A DNA stretch of 64,000 nucleotides. Origin: Planctomycetota bacterium (GTDB lineage Bacteria; Planctomycetota; Planctomycetia; Pirellulales; Lacipirellulaceae). The position numbers were made by a program, and so were the translations under genes. Below are positions 27,477 to 36,861 of this stretch, piece by piece (within the stretch, counting starts at the first letter, position 1; the number at the start of each line of letters is the position of its first letter). The stretch lies in assembly GCA_024278955.1 (NCBI GenBank), contig JAJRSE010000142.1:1-64000 (forward strand), given 5' to 3'. The notes under the pieces were generated by a model. That model was given only the letters and a program-made list of their open reading frames with translations. It made no database searches and was not told where the DNA came from.

Positions 27477-28889
27477 TTATTTCCATTCTCGGATATCGAC
27501 AAAGTGTCCAGCGACGGCAGCGGCGGCGGCCATGGCGGGCGAGACGAGGTGGGTTCGTCCGCCTTTGCCCTGGCGACCTTCAAAATTTCGGTTGGAGGTT
27601 GAAGCACATCGTTCGCCGGGGGCCAGCTTGTCGGGGTTCATTGCCAAGCACATGCTGCATCCGGCTTCGCGCCACTCGAAGCCAGCCTCTTTGAAAATGC
27701 GATCGAGCCCTTCGGCTTCGGCTTGGAGTTTTACTTGGCCACTGCCGGGGACGACCATGGCGCTGACGTGATCGGAGACTTTTTTCCCCTCGGCAGCTTT
27801 GGCGGCTTCGCGGAGATCTTCGATGCGTCCGTTGGTACAGGAGCCGATGAAAACGCGATCGATTTTCAGATCACAAATCGGCTCGCCTCCTTGGAGGCCC
27901 ATGTAGTCGAGCGCGCCGGCGGCCGTTTTTTGGTCGGTCGGGTCGGCGAAGTCGCTCGGCTTGGGTACGTTTCCGTTGACTGGGGCTACTAGCCCGGGAT
28001 TGGTGCCCCAAGTGACTTGCGGGGCAATGTCTGCGGCGTTGTAGCTGAGCGATTTGTCGTAAGTGGCGTCTTGGTCTCCGGGGAGTTGTTTCCAACGTTC
28101 GACGGCGGCGTCGAAATCATTGGGGACAAACTGGCGTCCGCGAAGGTACTCGTAGGTCGTTTCGTCAGGGGCAATCATGCCGGCTCGGGCACCGCCTTCG
28201 ATCGTCATGTTGCAGACGGTCATTCGGTTTTCCATGCTCAGCGAGCGGATCGTTTCGCCCGTGTATTCGATGCAGTAACCGGTGCCGCCATCGGTGGTGA
28301 TTTGACCGATGAGATAAAGCACCAGGTCTTTGGCTGTGACTCCGTTGTGGAGCTGGCCGTTGACTTGGAGTTCAAGCGTTTTGGGAAGGCTTTGCAGCAG
28401 GGTTTGGGTTGCGAGGACGTGCTCGACTTCGCTGGTGCCGATGCCGAAGGCCAAGGCGCCGAACGCACCGTGGGTCGAGGTATGGCTATCGCCGCAGACA
28501 ATCGTCATGCCGGGCTGGGTGTAACCTAGCTCGGGGCCGATGACGTGGACGATGCCCTGGTTGGGGTCGTTAAGATCGTAATGTTTGATGCCAAATTCTT
28601 TGCAATTGTCGCGTAAGGTATCGATTTGCTTTTTCGAGACCAGGTCGAGGATGGGCAAATTGCGATCGGTGGTCGGCACATTATGGTCGGCGGTTGCGAT
28701 GGTGCGTTCGGCCCGGCGCACCGAACGGCCGGCCAGACGTAGGCCCTCGAACGCCTGGGCGCTGGTGACTTCGTGGACCAATTGGAGATCGACGTAGAGG
28801 ATGGTCTGTCGACCTTCTTCGGCGTGGACGACATGGTTGTCCCAGATTTTTTGAAAGAGGGTACGAGGACCCGAAGCGGAGTTAGCCAT
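27477..28889 (-). CDS. leuC: 3-isopropylmalate dehydratase large subunit LeuC
   Basis: This 470-residue aconitase-family subunit carries the [4Fe-4S] cluster. Cluster Cys are visible in [12 protein letters not shown] and [11 protein letters not shown] (CX2C). The substrate-loop region [20 protein letters not shown] and the start region [13 protein letters not shown] are typical. It forms an operon with leuD, and possibly with the propeller and TPR genes further down. The upstream 200 bases hold dispersed repeats and the edge of the integron relic, but no recognisable leader peptide or T-box. Confidence 0.96.
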   Translation of the reverse strand: MANSASGPRTLFQKIWDNHVVHAEEGRQTILYVDLQLVHEVTSAQAFEGLRLAGRSVRRAERTIATADHNVPTTDRNLPILDLVSKKQIDTLRDNCKEFGIKHYDLNDPNQGIVHVIGPELGYTQPGMTIVCGDSHTSTHGAFGALAFGIGTSEVEHVLATQTLLQSLPKTLELQVNGQLHNGVTAKDLVLYLIGQITTDGGTGYCIEYTGETIRSLSMENRMTVCNMTIEGGARAGMIAPDETTYEYLRGRQFVPNDFDAAVERWKQLPGDQDATYDKSLSYNAADIAPQVTWGTNPGLVAPVNGNVPKPSDFADPTDQKTAAGALDYMGLQGGEPICDLKIDRVFIGSCTNGRIEDLREAAKAAEGKKVSDHVSAMVVPGSGQVKLQAEAEGLDRIFKEAGFEWREAGCSMCLAMNPDKLAPGERCASTSNRNFEGRQGKGGRTHLVSPAMAAAAAVAGHFVDIREWK

Positions 28890-29011
28890 GCTCTGATAGA
28901 GGGGGGATGGGGTGGTGAGGTTCGTAAAAAATTGGACCTTTCATTGTACGCGTTGGGGGGCGGGGTCGGAAGTGCCTCTGTCGGGACGACCGGACGATTG
29001 CTAGGTCGATA

Positions 29012-29050
29012 TTTTGAACCGCCAAGTTCGCTAAGAGCGCCAAGAACAAG
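29012..29050. repeat. Dispersed tandem-word repeat
   Basis: TTTTGAACCGCCAAGTTCGC followed by TAAGAGCGCCAAGAACAAG is an imperfect 9-10-base tandem of the same general kind as the words at 1-220 and 20.27-20.49 kb. Confidence 0.5.
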
Positions 29051-29105
29051 AAGCTGGCAAAGCGTTAGGAAGCCCCTCGCGGGCATTCTGCTGATGATGT
29101 TGTCT

Positions 29106-29168
29106 GCCTAACGACTAAGGTTCCCCAAGCGGTAGCTCGCATAGGTTGCAGCCCTTGCCGCGTTAGGC
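29106..29168 (-). other. attC recombination site of the ABM cassette
   Basis: The 63-base site is bounded by GCCTAAC and GTTAGGC, exact inverse core sites (the R'' and R' boxes of integron attC). An internal AAGG/CCTT pair fits the L boxes. The stop codon TAA of the upstream minus-strand gene lies inside the first core box, as is usual for integron cassettes. Confidence 0.75.
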
Positions 29169-29447
29169 ATGAATTCCGGTGGTTTTGTAATGCCGTTCAA
29201 CATTGGCTGTCAGCGCTCCCCATGGCGACGAGCGAACACGCTCCTGATGGAATGAAAACGCTTCTGGTGAGGTGAATCGCTCTGAGACGTGAAAAATCGC
29301 AGGGTCGTCCGCATCACGCACCACCTCGAATTCAATGCAGCCGGACTCGTTTCGCGTGAGTTCAATATGCGACGGCAGCCCGGCAACAACGGCATCAAGA
29401 TCCGAGGGTGGAACAACAATGTGGCCGGTTAGGGTAACTTCTGGCAT
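29163..29447 (-). CDS. Antibiotic-biosynthesis-monooxygenase (ABM) domain protein, integron cassette
   Basis: The 94-residue protein is a single dimeric alpha+beta-barrel (ABM) domain, with GHIVVPPSDLDAVVAGLPSH as first strand-helix, ESGCIEFEVVRD and FHVSERFTSPEAFSFHQERV. Such proteins are small monooxygenases or have no known substrate. The gene is flanked by attC sites on both sides (29106-29168 and 29519-29629) and read in the same direction as its neighbours, so it is a gene cassette. The cassette spans about 29162-29525. Confidence 0.8.
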   Translation of the reverse strand: MPEVTLTGHIVVPPSDLDAVVAGLPSHIELTRNESGCIEFEVVRDADDPAIFHVSERFTSPEAFSFHQERVRSSPWGALTANVERHYKTTGIHA

Positions 29448-29518
29448 GTTTTTTTTGGAGAGGAGAAGACGGAGCCATTGTCAAGACACGGCGAACAGTG
29501 TGGTTCGCGATTGCAGCC

Positions 29519-29629
29519 GGATAACGCCTGAGTTGACGGGCGGCGCGAACAGCTTTGATTTCAAAAAGCCGCGTCGGGCCCGAATGCCAGGTGGTGTGGG
29601 GAGGGCCGTCAGTGATGGCGGCCTTAGCC
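29519..29629 (-). other. attC recombination site of the PIN/antitoxin cassette
   Basis: On the minus strand the site runs from GGCTAAGGCC to AACTCAGGCGTTATCC. Its two arms share TAA(G/C)GCC and TGACGG in inverted order, giving the imperfect stem expected of attC. The right half (GCGGCTTTTTGAAATCAAAG and on) is nearly the same as that of the next site at 30321-30367. Length is 111 bases. Confidence 0.68.
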
Positions 29630-29829
29630 TATTCTGTCCACTGATTTTCGGGCGGTGTCACGGGTTTCCGGCAAGGCTTGGGTTCACGTGTCGCAGACTC
29701 ACGGTCTGATTCCGTATGTCGTCGCCGTAAGTCGTTCATCATCGCTTGCACATCACCATGAAATTGTTCCGCATATTGTTCGCGGATTCGGCGAACTTCG
29801 GTAAGGATTGGATCAAGAGTCATTGCCAT
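29629..29829 (-). CDS. Antitoxin-like protein, integron cassette
   Basis: The 66-residue protein is predicted largely helical, with the segment LTEVRRIREQYAEQFHGDV matching the small protein at 21443-21631. It overlaps the PIN toxin gene by 17 bases and is the presumed antitoxin. Its stop codon lies at the start of the attC arm. Toxin-antitoxin cassettes are common in integrons and are thought to stabilise the array. Confidence 0.62.
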   Translation of the reverse strand: MAMTLDPILTEVRRIREQYAEQFHGDVQAMMNDLRRRHTESDRESATREPKPCRKPVTPPENQWTE

Positions 29830-30298
29830 TCCCCATCAGTTGGTCGGGAGTACAGATAACCGGCATCGAGTAGCCAAGAGCATCGCATACATCGTTAATT
29901 ATAGGTTGAAAAGTTGCGTTGGCAATGTGTGTGCAGTTCCACGTGAGCAAATAGTCGATGCCGTGAACAACGCAGATCGCAATATGAGCCGCGTCGGTGA
30001 TTGCACGATCGGGCAATTTCAGTCGGTCGATCAACGCGACGACAATTTCATCGGATTCCATTTTTGGGGTGAGTACTGGAATCCCGTCCAGAAATTCGAG
30101 CCGACGTTTAGCCGCGTCTGAATCACCCCCGGATGCTTCAAGCAGCACGGCATCCGAGACTAACAAGTCGAATTGGCCACGACGTTCATCCCACCACTTC
30201 CGCGTTGTCTGCTGTTTCGCGGCCATCGACAATTCGGGACTGCGCCATGCAGTAAGATAGCTGGGGATTGTCGTTTCGATGTAGACCGACGATGTCAT
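29813..30298 (-). CDS. PIN-domain (VapC-like) toxin, integron cassette
   Basis: The 161-residue protein has PIN-domain features: first acidic residue in VYIETTIPSYL, SDAVLLEASGGD, and the helix DAAHIAICVVHGIDYLLTWN with the later acidic residue. This is a predicted ribonuclease that would inhibit translation unless bound by the antitoxin. The intact paralogue at 21609-22099 is frameshifted. The gene starts 15 bases after the core box at 30314-30320, so almost the whole cassette is coding. Confidence 0.82.
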   Translation of the reverse strand: MTSSVYIETTIPSYLTAWRSPELSMAAKQQTTRKWWDERRGQFDLLVSDAVLLEASGGDSDAAKRRLEFLDGIPVLTPKMESDEIVVALIDRLKLPDRAITDAAHIAICVVHGIDYLLTWNCTHIANATFQPIINDVCDALGYSMPVICTPDQLMGNGNDS

Positions 30299-30320
30299 TA
30301 GAAATCAGTTCGAGTTAGGC

Positions 30321-30664
<344 letters not shown>

Positions 30665-30670
<6 letters not shown>

Positions 30671-31099
30671 CCACCAAAGCCATGCGACGCCACTGATCGA
30701 CAAGGTTGCCAAAGTGACGATCGCGTATTGTAGTCCAATCTGTCGCCAATCCCAATCAATTGGAATACCTCGATACTGGTCCGCATCACCGTCCGGGTCA
30801 TCGCATTCAAGTTTGGGAATCACTGCGAATACGCCCAACGGAACGATCGGAATGAAGACGAAGCACCACCACAGCACTGATTGATATACGATCGCGTCAC
30901 ATCCGGCGTCGGCTGCGCGTTTGGCCGTGTCTCCCGTGAGCCGTCTGTGATGTTTGCGTCCATAAAGTTGATGGTCGGAAACGTCGTAGAATGCGAGATC
31001 TCTTGTACCATCGCCCTCGATAAGCCGTTCTATGATTTCCAGCCCAATGTCACCCGAGTTTGAAGCGTTGTTCGACGTCGGAGGATCGTACGGAACCAT
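30665..31099 (-). CDS. Small membrane protein, first integron cassette
   Basis: 144 residues, unrecognised. A polar N-terminal half (1-70) is followed by a hydrophobic helix SVLWWCFVFIPIVPLGVFAV (about 74-93). A second helix lies at the very end (LQYAIVTLATLSISGVAWLW). It is the first gene after the attI-like segment and ends in an attC core, so it is probably a cassette. The function is unknown. Confidence 0.6.
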
Positions 31100-31128
31100 T
31101 GCAGATCCGGCTCAAGACTTTGGGATGC

Positions 31129-31224
31129 GAACTTGTTATTAGATTGAAACTTCTTCAGTAAGCCATGCTTACTGAAGAAAACCTTCAATAAGCGAGTTGA
31201 CAGCGGGGAATAGGATCAGTGCAC
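31129..31224 (-). other. Candidate attI region of a decayed integron
   Basis: The segment lies between the integrase relic (plus strand, from 31257) and the first cassette (minus strand), where attI belongs. It contains a perfect 12-bp hairpin, TTCTTCAGTAAG / CTTACTGAAGAA (31151-31179). Most of it is duplicated at 23281-23352, and both copies lose similarity just past GAACTTG on the cassette side. The exact crossover point is not established. Confidence 0.5.
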
Positions 31225-31256
31225 ATACGTTCATTTCGGCCCCGGAGTCGTTGGCC

Positions 31257-31415
31257 ATGAATCGAGTCTATCGCGTCCCGAATCCAGATGCAAGCAATCC
31301 CCAGCCGCCCAAGCTGCTTGATCGGTAGCGGCGAGTGCTGCGGACCAAGCATTACGCTTATCGCACCGAGCAAGCCTATGTTGGCTGTGTGTGCCGGAAA
31401 GAGTTGCACGATTGA
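31257..31415 (+). pseudogene. Integron integrase (IntI-type tyrosine recombinase) N-terminal relic
   Basis: Frame 31257 reads MNRVYRVPNPDASNPQ, then PPKLLDR, a TAG stop at 31326, RRVLRTKHYAYRTEQAYVG, CVCRKELHD and a second stop. The KLLDxVRxVLRxKHYxxRTEQAYVxW pattern is the N-terminal SAM-like domain of integron integrases, with the conserved Trp changed to Cys here. The catalytic domain is gone. It points away from the cassettes, the standard integron arrangement. Confidence 0.75.
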
Positions 31416-31557
31416 GATATCGGTTGCGGGTAAGGACGTGTTGAACTTTCGCCCATGTTCTGATCGAGGGAGGCGAGGGTAGGAAGTGAGAGATCGAAGC
31501 TTAGGGACTGCAATCTCTGAGCTCTGTTGCGAGAGGGTCGTTTGGGGGAGCCGCAAC

Positions 31558-33264
31558 TCACCGTGCGGCTAGTTCTAGGACGGCGGCGTCTTGGGCTTTT
31601 CGTTTGGGGCAGCCGTTTTTGCTCCACCAGGTGGCTGCCATGGTGTTTGACCAAGGGTGTAAGCTGGGGACTTGCTGGAGAGCTTCGCCTAGCGAAGCGG
31701 CAGTTTGGAATCGGTCTTCAGGCTGTTTTTCTAAACAGCGGAGAATGATTTCGGCCAGTTCGACGGGAATCTCAGCATTCAATTTTCGTGGCGGTTGGGG
31801 CGGCTCCGATGCGTGGGCGATCATGACTTTGATCGGCTGGGGATAATCGAACGGTGGGTGGCCGGTGGCCATGTAGTACATGACGGCTCCGAGCGAGTAG
31901 ATGTCGCTTCGCTCGTCGACTTGTTCGCTAGCGCTTGCCTGCTCGGGCGACATGAAAAGCGGCGAGCCGGTGATGGCGCCTACTTGCGTGAGTTCGACGT
32001 CTTGTGGTTCGGTAAGCGGTTTGGCCAAGCCAAAGTCGAGCAGCTTGGCGACATCGAAGTGGCCGCCGCGGTAGGCGCAGAAAATATTTGCAGGCTTGAT
32101 ATCGCGGTGGACTAACCCTTGGTTGTGTGCTTCGGAGAGGGCATCGCAAACCTGTTGCATAAGATGTTTAATTCTTGCGGCAGGGAGCGAGCCGTAGCCT
32201 TCGACCAGTTCGCCCAGGTTGTGGCCGGGCAGATATTCCATGACGTAGTAAAAGGTGCCGTCTTCGGTGCAGCCGTAATCGTAGATGTCGATCGAATTCC
32301 AATGCGAGAGCTTGGCGGTGGCGCGGACTTCGCGTTCGAAGCGAGCGATGACCTGTGGGTTGCCTGCTTTTTCGGGGCGGATGATTTTGATCGCACAGGG
32401 GCGTTTCATCATCTGGTGTTCGGCCAAATAGACTTCGCCCATGCCGCCGCTTCCGAGTTTTTGTCGCAAGCGGTATTGGCCTAGTTGTCGGGCGTCGAAG
32501 GCTTGTTTGCGTAGGGTGCCGATCGATTTGACGCCTACGATGGCGGTCAAGACGGTTAGGGCCAAGACCATTTCTTGTTCGAGGAAGGTGCTTCCGAATT
32601 CTTGAGTTTTCAGGAGCTGCGAGACTTCAGGCACGCGAAACCAAGCGAGGGCCCAGATGGCAGTGGGAGCGAGTCCGAGAAGGCATAGCACCACGGCGGC
32701 CCGCTTCCAGTGGTTGGGCACGAACATGGCGTAGCTCATGATCAAAAGGATCCATCCTCCAACGATGTTTGGCAGATGGGCGTGGCCTTCGCCCAGCGAG
32801 GCACAGTGAAAGAGCCGGTGGTAGTGGAGTAGCATAAAAAAGGCTGCTGGCCCTCCGATGGTGAGCAATTCGGAGAGTCGTAAATGTTTGACAAAGATGC
32901 TGCATTGGGTGCAGAGCCTTTGTGCTACCAGTGCTAGCACGAACGTGACTGCGATATGGGTGTAGAACACGGGAGCGTGTGAAAACGAGAGATAGGTATC
33001 GAGCGACCATAAAGAGCGGAGCAAGAAAACCGTGAAGATCACGAACAGCAGAAGTGCTAGCAGTCGGAGCCGATCACGCAATAAGCTACGAGTTTCGTGG
33101 CTTAATTCGGGCGAACTGCCTTCGACGAGCGCGATTTGCCGTCGCGCGGCAACGCGGTTGTGCATCGTATTGGAGCCCAACGGCGGCAAGGGGCCGGGCG
33201 AATCGATGGTCTCGTCATTTGCGAAGCTGCTCATTTTCGCTGAATCATTGAGAATTTTTGCCAC
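31558..33264 (-). CDS. Membrane Ser/Thr protein kinase, N-terminal multi-pass and C-terminal kinase
   Basis: The preferred start is GTG 33264 with GGAG about 10 bases upstream (568 residues). ATG 33234 and the open frame up to 33516 are alternatives. Residues about 65-260 carry about six hydrophobic helices. The Hanks kinase follows, with the Gly loop GSGGMGEVYLAE, the Lys in CAIKII, HRDIKPANIF, DFGLAKPL and the activation segment GSPLFMSPEQAS, and ends near residue 535. All catalytic residues are present. The usual bacterial order (kinase first, sensor after) is reversed. Targets are unknown. Confidence 0.88.
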   Translation of the reverse strand: MAKILNDSAKMSSFANDETIDSPGPLPPLGSNTMHNRVAARRQIALVEGSSPELSHETRSLLRDRLRLLALLLFVIFTVFLLRSLWSLDTYLSFSHAPVFYTHIAVTFVLALVAQRLCTQCSIFVKHLRLSELLTIGGPAAFFMLLHYHRLFHCASLGEGHAHLPNIVGGWILLIMSYAMFVPNHWKRAAVVLCLLGLAPTAIWALAWFRVPEVSQLLKTQEFGSTFLEQEMVLALTVLTAIVGVKSIGTLRKQAFDARQLGQYRLRQKLGSGGMGEVYLAEHQMMKRPCAIKIIRPEKAGNPQVIARFEREVRATAKLSHWNSIDIYDYGCTEDGTFYYVMEYLPGHNLGELVEGYGSLPAARIKHLMQQVCDALSEAHNQGLVHRDIKPANIFCAYRGGHFDVAKLLDFGLAKPLTEPQDVELTQVGAITGSPLFMSPEQASASEQVDERSDIYSLGAVMYYMATGHPPFDYPQPIKVMIAHASEPPQPPRKLNAEIPVELAEIILRCLEKQPEDRFQTAASLGEALQQVPSLHPWSNTMAATWWSKNGCPKRKAQDAAVLELAAR

Positions 33265-33981
33265 GCTTTGATTTCTCCAATTCTCCAAAAAAACGCTTCT
33301 GGCCAAAAAGGCTGCTAGACATTTGGATAGTGGCGGGGGATATTGCTCAAGGCTTTTTCGTTTTGGTATGGCAGAGCCGGAGCCCTTGGTAACGCGAGGC
33401 TTAGGCGGGAAAAGCGATTTGTGTTTCTCGCTTACGCGTCGGGTTACGAAAGTTGCTCCCTGCGACAGGTAGTTTACCAAGTGCTTTCCTTTGCACTCAG
33501 AAGCTAGCTCCATCATACGAGGTGGAAACGGTTCTGGGCAGCGGGAAATTGCCGGTAAGGCGTGGAATTGGATATGGGGGCGAGGGAGTCAGAAGTCGAA
33601 TTTTTGAACACTTGTTCGTTTTAAGCGTACAAGTGAGCAGATGTGGCAATCGGGCAACAGCATGTTGTCAAAGATCATCGCGAATGGTGGCACAGTGGAT
33701 GGCCGTCAACACGCTCTACGGAAAGGGCTCTAAACCGCAACGTTTTAAGTGAGATTTTCCTGTCTCCTGAGTGAAAAGACCCCGCCTGCCTAGAGATTTT
33801 AACCTAGGCTTTGGGTGTGCCAGCAATGCACCAGCTTTTCTCGACTCGGTCGCCTCCCCTCCTTTGACCGGGTCCAAACTTATCTCACTTATCACGCAAG
33901 AAGTTCGCAATCGAGACCTCCACTGTCTGGTGGTGTTTCGAACCCACCTGCGAATCGCGGTTGCCACCGAAGGGGAAGGCG
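33265..33981. other. Intergenic region between kinase and subtilase
   Basis: No gene is recognised. On the minus strand 33427-33447 reads GTAACCCGACGCGTAAGCGA, which I recall as a frequent dispersed repeat in Pirellulales genomes, but only one copy is in this window. An imperfect palindrome, CCTAG...CTAGG, lies near 33788-33808. Confidence 0.35.
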
Positions 33982-36858
33982 ATGCCAACGGACACGAAAT
34001 GGAACTTCGATTGGTCTGGTCGAATGGAGCAGTTGGAAGATCGGCTTTTCATGTCGGCAGATCCGGTAGGCGGATTTTTGGGCGGCGCGATTGAGCAACA
34101 TGCGACCGCTAACTCGCCTCCTCCGCTGACGCAGCATGTGGAATCGACTCCTGATTTTTGGATTGATTCGTCTAATCAGGTGGCTCTGGAAAACCATCTT
34201 CGGCAGATTGACCAAGCGCTAGAAGAGGCTCACGGCCAAACAGGGCTGTTGAATGTTCGAAGCAACTACGGCTTTACCGGGATCGGGCAGACCGTCGCGG
34301 TGATTGATAGCGGCATTGCGTACGACCAAGTTGCGCTAGGTGGAGGTTTTGGCGCGAATTACCGTGTTGTTGGCGGCTGGGATTTTACTGGCGAGAACGA
34401 TGCTGATCCTTACGACGATGGCCCCTCGGGGTCGCACGGCACGCATGTGGCGGGCATCATTGGCGGCGATTCAGAAAACGATTCAGGCGTGGCCCCTGGT
34501 GTCGATCTTGTTGCGCTCCGCGTTTTCGATGACGCAGGGGCCGGATATTTTTCTTGGGTTGAAAACGCCTTAGACTGGGTTTACGCCAACCGAGACAGTT
34601 TTGAAAATCCGATTACGACCGTCAATTTATCGCTAGGCGTAGCGAGTTGGAATTCTGAGACAATTCCGAATTGGGCAAATCTAGAAGACGAGTTCGCGCA
34701 GCTTGAATCTGCCGGCATTTTTATCGCGGTCTCGGCAGGAAATAGCTTTACGAGTTTTAACTCGACCGGGTTAAGCTACCCGGCGTCCAGCTCGTATGTG
34801 ATTCCGGTCATGTCGACCGACGACAGCGGCCTTTTGAGTTATTTTAGCCAACGCAGCTCTCGAGCGATCGCCGCTCCAGGGCGCTGGATTACGAGCACGG
34901 TTCCCGACTACGCAGGCAACAATGATGGTATAAACGACGACTATGCCAGTAAGTCGGGCACGAGCATGGCGGCGCCTTATGTGGCGGGTGCGAGCGTGAT
35001 TATTCGCGAAGCCATGGAATTTGTCGGCTACACGAATATCACCCAAGACACGATTTACGACCACATGATGGCCACGGCCGATTCGTTTTTCGATTCGGCA
35101 ACCAATCAATCGTACAGTCGGCTTAATGTTCAAGCTGCGGTCGATGCGTTGATGCCATCGGATGATTTCGGATCGGATATAGCTTCGGCCTATGGCCTTG
35201 GTACGATTAGCGCCCCGATGAGCATGAGCGGGACGATCGCAACGCTAAGCGATGTCGACTATTTTGCATTCACTGCGGCCAACTCAGGAACGGTGACCTT
35301 CGAGGCGACTAGTACAAGCAATGGTTTAACGGCCTCGTGGCTTCTTGCGGGGACCCAGAGCTTGGGCACGCAGGCTGTTATGGGCAATAGCGTGACGCTG
35401 GATGTCGTGGCTGGTCAAGAATATACCGTTGGTTTCACGACAGGGAGCGGCTTAGGATATTACAACTTCGACGTCACTTCGGATTCGTCGTTTTCGTTTA
35501 CCGATTGGGGCACGGTAGAATTTTCGCAGCTTGCCAATCTTTCGGTGAGTGGCGAAACCTGGTATCGCTTCGCAGCCACGAACAGCGGCTTCATGACGGT
35601 CGACAGTACTTTTGACACCGGCTCTGGCCAAGTGGGCCTGGAGCTTTATAATTCGAGTTTGCAGCTCGTCGATACGGGCAATGCGGTGAACGGCACGTCA
35701 CGAGTCGACGTCTATGTTGCGGCAGGAGACGAGCTTTATGTCAAAGCGGTTGGCACGAACAGCAACGTCGATTTTCGATTGACCAATTTGGTTTCGCTGA
35801 GTGGTACGACGGTGAATGTTTCCGGCACTTCGGGAGATGACGTCTTTGCTTTTGTGGCGGGAGATACGCATCAAGTAAGTGTGAACGGCGTGGAATATAG
35901 TTTTGCCTCGATTGCTGTGACGGATGTGAATTTTGATGGGGGGGCAGGGTCTGATTTGATCGCGATGACAGGCACGGCTGGGGATGAGACGGCGATTCTT
36001 CGTGTTGGTGATGTGACTTTGACCGGTGCAGGGTTTACGGCCAATGCGTTTGCTGTTGAAAACATCAGCGTTTATGGCGAAGGGGGCCAAGATCGAGCCT
36101 ATTTGTACGATTCTATTGGCAACGATGCTTTTACAGCGACCCCCTTGTTCGCTCAAATAACTGGAACTGGTTTCGAAAACCGAGTTGAAGATTTTGATTT
36201 CGTCTATGCCTATTCAATCGCAGGCGGTATCGATCACGCTTATCTCTATGACTCAACCGGCGATGATGCGTTTATCGGGTCGCCCGAGTATGCTCTGATG
36301 CAGGGCGAAAACAATGCATTTTACAACTTCGCCCAAGGATTCGATTTTGCCTATGCCTACTCAATCGCAGGGGGAGTTGATCGTGCTTATCTCTACGATT
36401 CATCGGGCAATGATACGTTTGTCGGGTCGCCCGAGTATGCTCTGATGCAGGGCGAAAACAATGCATTTTACAACTTCGCCCAAGGATTCGATTTTGCCTA
36501 TGCCTACTCAATCGCAGGGGGAGTTGATCGTGCCATACTGTTCGATTCTCTCGGTGACGATACTTTACGCACATGGAGCAATGCCCAATCGTTAGAAGGC
36601 ACTGGATTCTACAATGTAGCTTTTGGCTTCGATGTCACAAATGCGTATGCGTCGGTCGGATTTGATCAAGTAGTCATCGACAAAGTGTATCAAGATGAAT
36701 CTCTCTACGGTCGAAACAATTTGATACGGAGTTCCCGCCAGTCATCCATACAGAGCGCCTATAGCTTTGATGATGTTAGCGTTACTATAGAGGATGGGGC
36801 ATCTGTTGACGTGGATATTAACGCGATTGACTACCTCTACGAAGCCCTCGGTGCTTGA
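33982..36858 (+). CDS. Secreted subtilisin-like (S8) protease with C-terminal tandem repeats
   Basis: ATG 33982 follows GAAGGGGAAGG and is preferred over TTG 33961, giving 958 residues. The N-terminus has the planctomycete LEPR-like motif (MEQLEDRLFMSADP). The S8 triad is complete: Asp in TVAVIDSGIAYD, His in GSHGTHVAGIIGG, Ser in KSGTSMAAPYVAG, with the oxyanion Asn in AVSAGNS. Domains similar to bacterial pre-peptidase C-terminal domains follow (about 395-600). The tail has 49-residue repeats with YLYDSxGNDxF, possibly calcium-binding. The last two repeats are almost identical in DNA. It ends 3 bases from a convergent glycosyltransferase gene. Confidence 0.9.
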   Translation: MPTDTKWNFDWSGRMEQLEDRLFMSADPVGGFLGGAIEQHATANSPPPLTQHVESTPDFWIDSSNQVALENHLRQIDQALEEAHGQTGLLNVRSNYGFTGIGQTVAVIDSGIAYDQVALGGGFGANYRVVGGWDFTGENDADPYDDGPSGSHGTHVAGIIGGDSENDSGVAPGVDLVALRVFDDAGAGYFSWVENALDWVYANRDSFENPITTVNLSLGVASWNSETIPNWANLEDEFAQLESAGIFIAVSAGNSFTSFNSTGLSYPASSSYVIPVMSTDDSGLLSYFSQRSSRAIAAPGRWITSTVPDYAGNNDGINDDYASKSGTSMAAPYVAGASVIIREAMEFVGYTNITQDTIYDHMMATADSFFDSATNQSYSRLNVQAAVDALMPSDDFGSDIASAYGLGTISAPMSMSGTIATLSDVDYFAFTAANSGTVTFEATSTSNGLTASWLLAGTQSLGTQAVMGNSVTLDVVAGQEYTVGFTTGSGLGYYNFDVTSDSSFSFTDWGTVEFSQLANLSVSGETWYRFAATNSGFMTVDSTFDTGSGQVGLELYNSSLQLVDTGNAVNGTSRVDVYVAAGDELYVKAVGTNSNVDFRLTNLVSLSGTTVNVSGTSGDDVFAFVAGDTHQVSVNGVEYSFASIAVTDVNFDGGAGSDLIAMTGTAGDETAILRVGDVTLTGAGFTANAFAVENISVYGEGGQDRAYLYDSIGNDAFTATPLFAQITGTGFENRVEDFDFVYAYSIAGGIDHAYLYDSTGDDAFIGSPEYALMQGENNAFYNFAQGFDFAYAYSIAGGVDRAYLYDSSGNDTFVGSPEYALMQGENNAFYNFAQGFDFAYAYSIAGGVDRAILFDSLGDDTLRTWSNAQSLEGTGFYNVAFGFDVTNAYASVGFDQVVIDKVYQDESLYGRNNLIRSSRQSSIQSAYSFDDVSVTIEDGASVDVDINAIDYLYEALGA
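36277..36538 (+). repeat. 147-bp tandem repeat inside the subtilase gene
   Basis: About 115 bases starting at GGGTCGCCCGAGTATGC (36277) recur at 36424 almost unchanged, a period of 147 bases or 49 codons. Less similar copies precede (from about 36090) and follow (to about 36660). The near identity implies a recent duplication or gene conversion. Confidence 0.85.
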
Positions 36859-36861
36859 GCA

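Noticed and set aside
28526..29086. 186-codon frame (-) overlapping the leuC start
   Set aside because: It lies out of frame over the leuC N-terminus and over dispersed repeats; leuC is certain.
31185..31556. 123-codon frame (-) over the integrase relic
   Set aside because: The plus-strand integrase signature in the same DNA explains the conservation; the minus frame has no recognisable features.
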